From NCBI GenBank assembly GCA_036244855.1, contig BQKZ01001006.1, positions 23,489 to 87,488 of the forward strand: 64,000 nt of DNA, given 5' to 3'. This stretch comes from Temnopleurus reevesii. Its lineage: Eukaryota; Echinodermata; Echinoidea; Temnopleuroida; Temnopleuridae. Shown piece by piece: positions 43,301 through 55,300 of this stretch; the first letter of the stretch is position 1; every line of letters begins with the position of its first letter. The notes below the pieces were generated by a model. The model was not told the origin of the DNA and ran no database searches. It worked only from the letters and a program-made list of their open reading frames with translations. The translations under genes were made by a program, and so were the position numbers.

Positions 43301-46300
43301 GAATGGATGACTCGTCTGTTTGATTATTCGCATTCTAGTTACTACATGTATCTCCTGGAATGGTAAGCATCTTGCTAAATGGAAGGAATCACCTTCATGT
43401 AATGAGCCCTAGATATTGTGGCCTGGACAAAGCCAAATATAGAAAACTGAAAAACATTTGTATTACTATTAATGGCAACGAAAATTTTGTGTAACAATTT
43501 CCATACATTATATGTGGTCTAGTGGTATAATGACTATCTGGCAACCAAAGGGTTGTGGATTTTATTCCAACTCAAGTTTGAGATTTTCCCAATATCAATC
43601 AACATTATTCTGTGTTGGAATATGGCAAGGATTGTTCTTTAAATTTCCAGATATTACCACTCAATATACTCTAAGGAAATTTGACACTGAACAGGTAGCA
43701 TTAAAAGAACTTAAAAAAACATTGTCCATGCCTCATATTTTAAAGAAATGTAGAAATGGCTGGATTATATTTAAGACAGAATAACAAGATTCACAAAATT
43801 TCATGCATCCATTTCAATATGAATTAATATTGTGCCCACAATTGGCACATACAATTTATTAACAAAAACTGCTATGAAGATTATACATCTACTAGGCATT
43901 AACTTTTACATTTGAGAAGCAAAATTCCTCATCCTATCCATTTTTTATGAAATAGATTGTACCTCTTTTTATATATACATGTATGATGTACTTGCAGGTG
44001 TACGTAGTATAGTTATACTCGTATTTGGTCATGTAATGGAGATTGCCTGCCTACTGTAAATTATGAAGACTAATGTATCTGTAAATGTATTTCTACTTTC
44101 TCCTACCAAGCTTGTGATCATTAAGATATAAATATGATATGTTCACCTACAACAAAACAATTTAGCCCATGACTTCATGTGAAATCCAAGACATAAAGAA
44201 AAACAACTAATGATAAGTACTGTACATGTATATCACCAAACATTTCTTGTACAAGAACTAATTTTTGTGGTTTCTGTTTGTGGAGCCCTGATATTGTGGA
44301 AAATTCAACTGAGGGTAACTTTGCTATTCTCCAGGTAGAAGTGAATATTTTACTTTGTTATTTTTATATGATACTATTACAGCTGTTATTCCCTAAAAAT
44401 ATGAACTTTATATTTTCACATATGAATATGTGTATATTGAAATGAACTCTATATGCCTACAGTGCATTTTATGTCCCTACGATGCCATTCTTTCTTCTGA
44501 ACTAAAAACGTCAACAGAGTCAACATAAATGTACTCATGATACATCATACCACATTTACAACATGTACATTTTTATTGAAATATATGTGTACGATCCACA
44601 TTCTTCTACATGCAGCAATAATAACTTACACATGATACAGAAACACATTATATGAAAGAACCAAATTGTCTGAAAAGCTCAACTATATGTTGTAAATTTC
44701 TTAAATTCTACTAAAATACATGAACCACAAATGAAGACTCTTTCCTAATGGAAAATTGATATCTTTATTAACATGAAATAACACTATACTTTAATACAAA
44801 TGCATTGTTCAGCAACAAAAAAGACAATGTTCTTAAAACTCAAACACAAACAATAAAAGAAGAGGTTTAAATCATATCAACCGCAAAGAAGCAGAGCTAC
44901 ATGTACATGAATGTAATGAAAGACAGATAAATACTTGAAATAGAAAATAAACCTTCTAGATGATGCATATTGATCGTAAAGAATAGTTCTAGACATAATT
45001 GACTTACTTTCTGGTCCTGCTACACCTAGTAGCATGAAATACATTGGAACAGGAATAAGTTGAAATATTTTGAAAAACTGAAACAGGTACACCTGTAAGC
45101 AGGGTGTGTATTTAGTATGTCCGAGTTTTCAAAATCAACAACAAATTCATCATTATCATCAACAGCGACATTATCATCACAACTATCACCACGGCCACCA
45201 CCATTACTATCTTCATCATTAATATCATAAACGTAGAACCACAATATAATCATCATCATAATCACCCATTTTCATCAACATAATATCTGCAATACTACCA
45301 ACACAAACATCACCCCTTAAACCACCACTTTCTTTCAAGAATTAAATTTTGAATCCTTTCAGTTCTCGATCTGATCCAAGATTGAGCCACCTCATCCAGT
45401 CATTTGTAAAGCATGTCACAATTCATCATTATCAGCAGCATCATCATCGTTGTTGTTGTTGTTGTTATTGTCTGGTTATCTCTGAGAGGTTATATAATCA
45501 TCACAACCAACAGCACAATTGTAACAAAGGGATAATACCACCAAGAACATAACCACCAACATCTTCATCTTAGACCAAGCTTGTATTCAATCTGGTTCAG
45601 GACATGCTTCCTGTGTGCCGATGTCACTGTATCCTTCTCCAACTTGTGTTGCTCCTTATCCGTCAACATCACCATCACAATTATCACCTTCATCATCATC
45701 ATCCTCATGCCAATTTAGCATCAGCATCTTTACAACCGTCCTCTGAACTCCCCCCTCAAATTAAGAGCAATCAATCGTAAACCAACCTTGTTGTTCTCAA
45801 TCTGGTCCAGGACAGGCTCCCTGCGTGCCGGAGTTACCGTACCCTTCTCCAGCTTGTGCTGTTCCTTCTCCGCCTCATCCAGCCATTTCTCCAGCATCTC
45901 AAGGTTCTCCATGACTCCTTGGGTATTTGCAAGGGCCACCCTGAGCTTCTCCAAGAAGTCGTTGACGCCTAACTCCAAGGCATTGTACCGCTGAACAACC
46001 TCTCCTAGATTAGAAACAGGGAGAAATGAAAAATAATCATGATTCATGTTTTATATACTACTTTACCACTTCCTATTTTAACCGACCAAAGTGCTCACAT
46101 TATCATTATCTGGTCACTGGATTTATACCTATTTACCATTACATGCCAACTGGTAAACCAACCACAAGATAGTTGTTTCCTACTAGTGACCAAATAACAC
46201 CTGGGTGAGAGTGGCTAGTGTGTATAAATGTTGAAGATGCAAATCTGCTAATTGTTCAATAAATTTCTCAAATGTACCAAGGTGTTTTGTGATATTTGTT

Positions 46301-49300
46301 CAGATCAAAGAACTCTGCAATATAGTGCTATCATAACAAATGCGTTAGGTCATTCAGTACAGCATTCGCTTCATGATTATCAAGTTGTATAAAAATGGAT
46401 GTTTAAACATTGCAAGTTGCTGCTTGCAAAATTAATTTGGCACATCTCAGCAGCAGCTGGGCCCGTAATCAAATGCACTACATGTTTTGTAATTTGAAAA
46501 ATTATTTTTCGTTCTTACCTGTTGTCCTTTGAACGTTTGGCTTGACCGCTGGTTGTGTTCCAATCAGTTCCTCTCCATTTGCCTTCACATTCTCAACGTC
46601 ACTTGCATGGGCAACAACATCTTGATGGAAAGTCTGAAAGCAAAATCATATTAAGAAGGTTGATACATTTCCATACTCCTTAATGAAGTGGCTTGTGAAT
46701 TAATTGTGATTATGAGTTCCTATTGTTCATTTTCTTTCTTTGAGGGGTCCGCACTCTACAAGCATTGCTTTTTAGCGGACCCCTCCACTTCATCAGTATT
46801 CCTATTATTAAAAAAAAGAAAGAAAGCACTCCATAAAAATGTATTTTTTACTTTGTATGTTAACTGATTTGTACAATAATTGTCAATGTTATGTTCATTA
46901 TACTTATGTTCATTATACTTTTGATATACAGAGTTTTATTCAACTTTCTTTTGTAAATGTTCATTATACTTTGTATTATTTCTGATGAAGTGAAAATAAA
47001 TGAATTGAATAAATGAATTGAATTGCACGGAAAGCCAAAGCATTGAGAAGAATTAATAACTGCCAGACAGTTGTGAAACTATCACATCACATAAAGGGTT
47101 TCACTTGTTCTCTCAGATTCTAAGTTTTAAAAAATGAGTAACATTTTAGTTAAAAGACCAATTGCAATCCTCGGCCCATATTCCCATAGAGAGGTTTAAA
47201 TAACCCCTAGACTAAGTTATTGTCTTTTAGCCTGGGTTGATTGAAAAGGCAATCCAATGGTCTAAATAATAATGACTTAGACCGACTATCAGAATATAGG
47301 CCTTCGTGTTTTGTTGACAGCATTGATGCTGCAATGGCTAATTTACTTCACAATTTCAGATTTAAAAAGTTGGGTCCACAAAAAAGTATCCCTAGCAACA
47401 CTTACCTCAGCCTTCTCAATCTGTCTCAGAATGGTTTCCTTGGTAGCTCCAATTGGCTCACTCTTCATCTTTCCGAGCGTTGCTTCAGCATTACCCAACC
47501 ACGTAGAGACTCCGCCCACACTGTCTGCGTACAGCTGGTGCTTAGCAACCAGGTCATTGAGTAGGCGTAGGTGCTTCCCATAGCGTAGCTTGAGCTTGTC
47601 GAAGCGGCCATTGATCTCGGTAAGCTGGCCGCGGATCAGGTTCGGCTCCGCTCCTTCCTGGAAGGCCCGACTCTGCTGGCGGGGGAGGGTGTTACGGAAC
47701 TCTGCGAGCCTCTGACGATAGACCTATTGATGGACAATGATGGAAAGCAAATTTTATTTGAATAATGAAATGATTGCTCACATTCCTGTGAATTCTGAAT
47801 CACAAAGACATAACAATATGCTTGGCATACATAATTGATATAAATTTGCATAATTCATAATAAAATGTTCAAAAATGATCTGTGCGGTTTCATAGCATTT
47901 GTGTTAGACAGTAGATCAGACAATTTTTGTTTCGCTTATTCATAACCACTAAGTCACAACTGGTATTTTCAACAATCTTACAAGTATTCATTCATTTAAA
48001 TGGTCTACTCAAACTCTTAAAAGGTAGATTTGCCATGTCCAGGAGAAAATAATTACTTATAATTCCACAGTCTCCATTTTTTACACGAATTTCTTAGTCT
48101 TTTTAACAGCATCAAATGATGCAAAGGTTTGGTAAAGTGGAGTAAGTGCAGTTGAATTGATAATCAAGACGTTTTTTATTAACCATCCAACCATAGATAT
48201 GTCTGCCCAAACTTGATTACGTGCAAGGTTTTAAGAGAATATAACCTCATTAGTTGATAGAATCTTACCTTTGCCATGTCAATGAAAGTCTGACCAGCCT
48301 TGTTGAGGAATTTGAGATCCCCCTTCTGGTCATTGACGTCCTCACCAAACTCAGCATGGTCTGCCTGCTGCTGTTTGAGAGGTACAAGTTCGATGGCAAT
48401 ATTCCGCTCAGAATTATCCATCTTGCGCTCGGCACCTTGAAGCCAGTCGGTGAATTCAGTAAAGTCAACCTGCAAGATACCCAAATGAACTCTGGTAATG
48501 CATCTACTATTACAAATGAATATAATACTGAAGGGATTGTATATCATTCATTTACGCACGTTGGATACTATTAATTTAAATGATGGCAGAAAGAACGCTT
48601 TATCTTTGATCGCTCAGATTTTTTTAAATTGCAGTCCCATGAATGATTATTCTTCTTGAGCTCATATCTACTTGAATACACATGCAACATAATATTTAGC
48701 ACAGGAAACGTAAATTGCTTGTTTTACTGCTATAGCCTCATAATCCATCATCAATGACTATCTGTACATTACGCTGATATGAACATCACATTTCCCTAAA
48801 GTCATAAATGTATGCAGATTTACAATGTACCTCAAACTTCTGAAGATCTTCAATGGCTTGGGTCAACGTCTTGAGCCTATCAGAAGACTGCGTATGAACA
48901 GCCTCGTAGCGCCCTCTAAGTTCATCCTGACCATCTCGGAATCGCTTAGTCTCTGCCTTGCCAACCCTATCGCCAAGGGTCTTGAGGAGCTGTTCAACGT
49001 CCTCCACACACTGGAGGATAGGTTGTTGGTGGGCTTGGATGTCATCATGGAGGGGCTGCACGTGCAGAGGGTACATGAATCAACAATGAATTACAACACA
49101 TTTTTAATATGTCTCCACCAAACTGGTGGCAGCGGTTGGCTAATCATCACCTCTTTCTTCTCCCAGAAAAATCACCAGGAGTATTTAGAAACTCGTCAGC
49201 ATCATGTACACACTGTGCAAATGGTATATGGTGGGTTTTGATACCATTATAAAGAGGTTTCAAGAATATTTGTAACATTTGAATTTTCTCCACTAAACGG

Positions 49301-52300
49301 GTGGCAGCGGTGGGATAGAACCGAGTTCATTTTAGCTTCTTTCTATTATACATGTACTGTATATATGCAGAGGGCAATAGATTTCACCAGGTGGGGATGT
49401 AAGGACAGGGCACAATTACACCAGTAGAAATTTCATCTGCTAATTAAGTAGCAGCAGCAATACACTATCAATCCCACTTTCAGTTTAATTTTATTAATGT
49501 GGATAATTTCATCAATTGTGTATATAATATATCCAGCCCCAAATGGTTGGAACCTTCCTGAAATAATTCATCCTCATTTATATTTGATTTCAATCTTATA
49601 TGAATATCTGAATTGGTATCAAATTATTCTTAAAGGAATTAATCACCAATTTTAGCAACAAAAGGATAGGTCTGTGTCAGACATACACAAATTATGCTTA
49701 ATTCATAAATATTTGTATTGCTGGTAATTCTAATGGCTTAATAACACACAAGATTCATACCTTATGGGTGGTGTACTGTTGTTTGACCTGAGGACTCTTC
49801 TCACTCAGAGGCTGTTCTGCGGCTAGGGCCTGTTCAGCCTTTGCAAGCCAATCAAGAAGGTCTTGGAGCTTGGTGCCCTTCTCTCTCAGTTCACTCTCAA
49901 GACGCAGCTGAATGGGATAAAAACAGAGCAAAGGTAACAGTCATAAGTTACACGTCAAATGAAACAGTTATCTGAGTGAGTTATTGTATTATATCTCTAT
50001 AAGCTATCTCTTTATGCTAGCTATCTCAAATGCATTGTAAAGAGAATTCAAACCAACTGCACGTGGTTGGCCGCTACCGCATCTGAATGCTAATATGTGT
50101 TTGACCCCCACACCTTATTTTTCAGAATAGACCCAAAGAGGATTGACCATGGTTTTTTTTTAGAAACTATTGATGAAAAGCTTCCATGACCCATCTTTTA
50201 TGATCTCAAGCAAAAAAACACAAAAAGCATGTAGTCCCTTCAACTAGTAAGTTTGGAAGGCAAGGTTATTGATTCATTTTTATTTAACTTCTACAGTACC
50301 AGGTATGTGTTTGAGAAAGCCATATTTTTCAACCCAAGTTCAACCCAATTTTTCAAGAACAGAATCAAAACTGTATACCTAGAACTTTGTTCTCTCAAAA
50401 ATATTGGACTCTTTAGCTTTCCTTTTGTAAACAGCACATTCGAATACACTCCTTTGAAATACTTTTTTTCCCATTGACGACAGTGTTTAATGGTACCAAA
50501 TAATAACCAAGGTAACTAAAACTTAAGTACAACATACCCTCTGCTCCTCATCCATCTGCATCATGTTGAGCCTGTCGATGGCTTCCTTCAGCCAATCATC
50601 TGACCTGTTATAGATGTCATCATACTCCGTTCGCAGATCACCTGATTTCTTGGTCAGATCCTCATTCTGTTTGGGAGCGAGGCGGTCCTTGTTCTTACGC
50701 AAGAAGAGCTGCGAGCCGTTGACGGTGTCAGAGATGTTGGGCTGCCTTCCACGGATGTCACCATGGATACCCTTTGAGAAAATGGGAAATGGGGAGTTTT
50801 CATTTAGAAATAATAAAATCTGTCTGGCCCCTACTTTCAGAAAATATCCTGCAGATTTCATACATTCTATTACAATTTAACTAATTGCATTGTGGTATGA
50901 TCTGTACAACTGATGGTCCAGCAAATTGATGGTTACAAATTAATTTGGGACGAGTCTTACTTCTTAATGAACTGTGTAAATTATGTTAAAAAATTAACTT
51001 TTTTTTACTGACTGAGGCTATTGTTCTAAAATAGCATATGAGGGCATCCAAACAGTTTCTTTTTTCTTGGTATAATGCTTTATAAGACTTACCCTAAAGA
51101 CTTCAATCTCCTTGGTGAGTGTCGGGATGTCATTGGCCATTGGTCGTGCCCTCTCCAGCTTGGTGTCTGAAGCGGTCACCCACTCTCGGTCAGTGTTGAC
51201 CTTGTTATAATTATTGACCCATTCCTCGGAGAGTGTAATGTCCTCCAGCGTTGCATTGATGCGGTGTTTCAGGTTGTCATAGCGATTGTTCACATCGTAC
51301 ACCTCGCTCTGGACTGGGGTCTCTCCTGATTTATGCAAATATAAAAGAGAAGTGAGATCATAAAGCATCATCAAATGTCATCAATAATTAACATAGTCTT
51401 CACCTTCACCATCATAATTTATATGAATATTATGACTGCATGATAGCACAACTTGTATACATGTATTTACAATGTCTCTTTCTATGTTTAACATTGGCTT
51501 TTCATGAAAATGAAATGAACTGAATTGAATTGACATGTACAATGCATATACCATACTCCTTAGTCATTTGATGGTATTCAGCTTCACACAACGTTCTTAA
51601 GTGTGGAACATAATACTTAACTATTTTCCTTTGGAATTGTATAGAGTACAACAAATTGGGAAATGGGGAACAAAATGAATAAACTTACCCATGAATTGGA
51701 CCGGTTCCTGGAACTTTCCAGACTTGGACTGGTCTGCTTGACCGATGTTCCCCAGCTCATTTGACCGGTAGTGAGGGACACTCTGTAGAGGCTGGACAGT
51801 GTCACGGGTGACGGTGTCCAGAGTCTGACCATTCTTTGAGTTGTTGTCAATCTTAGGTTTGTAGTCTGTGATCTCCTTCTGTAATGGCTGTAGAGCATAT
51901 AAAAATGCATTACACATTCAATGGCGGTGATCTCCAAAGTTTCTTCTAGTTTTCTGCTTGTTTTAAAAAGGGCCCCTATGTACAGAATTTTACATGATAT
52001 GCATGCCAGATCATACACATGATTTTTACAAGCGCCATATTTAAAAATCTTATTGAAGACCAGTCTTTGAGAATCACAATGAAATCCACTTTTTGTGATT
52101 TCCCTATTAGATGTATTATTTTGGTATAAAAGAAAACTTTGCTGTGTTTAAACTAAAGGAGGGCCAATGTTTTCCAGATTAAATGGACCGATCCTTGGAA
52201 ATTGAAAATCCAGGTTAGAAAAAAACTTGTATATTTGGATGCACCGAACAATGTTCTCATTAAATGTGGCTTTTTGAGCATATTAATTTATTTAAGATCA

Positions 52301-55300
52301 ATATATGCTATCCAAAATATTAAATAATACAACTGCTTCGATTTCCATAAATTCATCAGCTGTACATATCTCAAACCTGTTATTCTAGAAACTATCTGGG
52401 CTTACCCTAAGCTCTTTGAGTAGGATCTGGACAGTGTTGGCATCCATGGCCTGGGGTTGGACCAGATCAAGACGCCTCTCTGTGTTGTCCAGCCAGTACA
52501 GGACATCCTTGCGGTCAGTCTGGTACTTCTTAGTCGCATTCTGGAGGTCGTCATGTTGTTTGTTCCTGAAAGAATAAATCACAGTGCATGAGGGAAAATT
52601 CTAACGGTTAGATTAAAGTAAATTACCGAAACTCAAATATTCAGACTCAAACTCTTGATTTTTATTACAGGTAATGCAATAATAGAACTCAAATCTTACT
52701 CAAGCAGATGTTATACTAATATTCAATCTTAAAAGCTTGTGCCATGCTTAAGCCCAAATCTTACTTCTTATCTAAAATCACACTCAAACTCTGACCTCTT
52801 TCAAGTGATAGTAAGACATACTAAGTTCATGTCACCCTTATGATCCAATTTTACTCAATCCCTTGTCACACCGAAACTCAATAAATATTCAAGCTCATTT
52901 TAAACTAAAACTCAAGTCTTACTGAAGCTCATGCAATGCAAAATTAAACTTATATAATACTAAATCTCAAATAATATTAAAGCTCATGTCAAAATTAAAT
53001 CGCAATGAAACTCATCTTATTCAAACCTACATCTCATTGAAGTAAACCCAAGATTCATAATTTAAGGAAGAATCAAATTTGAATCTTCAAAATATTTATT
53101 ACCTGGTGTTGTATGCTTTCTCTCCTGCCTTCCAGTTAGCATCCACGTTGCTGAGAACAGAAGTCACATAAGATGTATCCTTGGCCTTGGTGTCTTTGAT
53201 GAGTTCATCGCCGAGCTGGTGAACCTTTTTCAGAGGTGGCCTGTGAGCATCGGTCTGCTGGCGGACATTCTGAGAAAGGATACAAGTCAGAGAGGTATTG
53301 CATTTATTGAGTCGATATTGAGTAAATAAGGAGTTAATTCTCAGACGTAGTGTACATTTTTAGAGGTGGCCTTCATGACACTCTAAGAAAGGACAGTAAG
53401 CCAAAATGTTCTTTGTTCCTTCATCCATATGTTTCTATGTAAAATCAAGCCATTTTGTCAAGTTAGCATAAAGCCTAACTTAAATAAGTGAAACACTGGA
53501 AAGACTTGATAAAATTACATGTTTTAGTTGTCAACAATATTATACACCCTTCGATGTTCAATTACAAGAATTAATTGTAACTGCTTCTGCCCGAAACTGT
53601 TCCAGCATACGATCTCCGCAGCAAATGTAAGAAAAATAAAATATGAAACCTTCGCCCAATTCTTGAACATTAACCCATCACAACCATAACCTTAACCCTA
53701 CATCTTGCAGGAAATTATCGCCAAAAAAACTGTTGGATTACCATATCAAGAAACCTACCTGTAGTTTACTGCCAAACTCTGGAAGCGGCAGCTGAGCAAT
53801 CTGCTTGGACTCCATTTCATCCACAGTGGGCAGGAGCCAATCCTCCAGGTTCTCCACCTCCTCCTCAAAGTCAGACAGTCTCCTGCTGAGTTTCTCCAGG
53901 TGGATCCCATGGTCAGTGGTCCTTGTCTCCACTTTACCATAGCGGTCGTTGATGGAGTCCAGCTTGGACTGGAGCTGACGGGCCTCCTTGGGTTCGCTGG
54001 ACTGGATCAGGGGTCGGGCCTGGGTGTTGACAGAGTCGACGGCAGGTTTGTGGTTCTCGATGTCGGACATGATCACCTACGAGTGATAGATATGAAAACT
54101 ATTGATATAAGCACAAAAATGTGTCGATCTAGTGAAAAGATCTCTTTTAAGAAAATCAAAATGATTAAATGGTTACCAAAAAGAGCAAGTGCAACTTGGC
54201 AGTCTAATGTAAAGTTGCATGCATATCCCTCCGACATGAACTAACAATCTTCCCTATGTTATCTTCTATATGTGCTCCATTGGAGAGGAAATAACAATAG
54301 AGAATCAAACCCATTTCATGGCAATAACGTTCAATTCTAATTAACCTTGCACTCCACCATTTTCATTTTATCCTTTTCAAAATTTCTCACAAGTATACTC
54401 AACAATGAATCAAATAAAATATAAATGAAAGAACCAAAATATTCCCTCTGTTCTCACCTTCTGCTCTTGCAGATTCTCAAGCAGAGGCTCCCGCTTGACG
54501 GCAATCAGTGTTCCCTTCTCCATCTGATGAACGTTGCGTTCAGATTCATCAAGCCACCTCAGCAGCATGTCCATGTTCTCCTGGACACTGGTGCACTTGG
54601 CCAATGCAGCCTGGAGCTCGTTCAGACGAGCCGCGATCTTCCCGTTCAGGTCGTCATAGCGACGGGTGATGTCATTGACATTGCGGGTGACGTCAGGTCG
54701 CAGTTCCTCCTGAACCTCTAGGAGCTCGTTGCCGGCTTCCTTGACGTTTTCAACATCCTTGAGGTGCTGGACGACATCATCACGAAGCGCCTGGAGAGGA
54801 GCAAAACATATTTGTCTCAAATGAGCTTAACTATTCATCATTTCATTCATAAGGTAGAAAAATAATAGTAAGAATTTAGATTTATCATTATCACCCTCGT
54901 TTATCATTTACCCCATTCAACAGATTAATTCAGTACCTATAACTTTATAGCCCAACATACACGTAGTAGAATTAATTTAGCCCAATTACTTTAGTTTATC
55001 GTGTTATAACTTAATTTGATTCATGGATTATTATTATTGTCTTATAATGCACAGTTGAGTATATTCTTATACAAATTGTGCAATATGAATGTACAATTAT
55101 TATTGCTATCATTATTATTGTAGATTGGAGACCAAGTAAATGGACTTTTCCATCATTATATTACCAACTGAATTAATTAAATACCGCTTCCACTGAAAAA
55201 AAAATTCTCACCTCCAACTTGTTGATCTGCTTCTGGACGTTGCCCGGTTCTGAAGCGATAGGCTCCCTGAGGAGAGTCACCAGGGTATCTTCCGCACCTG

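Larger units (their letters stand above)
43123..45786. other. Long intron A3/BC3 (2.7 kb)
   Basis: It contains a SINE body fragment (43180-43245: ccacactcaacccagttgag), a tRNA-like head near 43514-43570 (gtggtctagtggtataatg), CAT tracts from about 45135 to 45720 and a decayed A3 copy. The rest is AT-rich without visible features. Confidence 0.65.
37456..46633 (-). repeat. Unit 3 (U3) of the rod cassette
   Basis: Eleven exons, 851 residues, all in the common layout. G3 is 239 nt instead of 233. Its A3 exon is the nearest relative of two decayed exon fragments, one in its own downstream intron and one 41 kb away in U7. The A3/BC3 intron is long (2.7 kb). Confidence 0.88.
47406..54790 (-). repeat. 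Unit 2 (U2) of the rod cassette
   Basis: Eleven exons, 845 residues: LA2, BC2, D2, E2, F2, G2, H2, I2, J2a, J2b, K2. It is the only unit in which L and A form one exon (333 nt = 115 + 218). Its J exon is split after residue 75 of 142. K2 is one codon shorter than the other K exons. Confidence 0.88.

Noticed and set aside
43512..43784. 90-residue plus-strand frame
   Set aside because: It starts in a tRNA-like SINE head and shows no known domain; composition equals intron.
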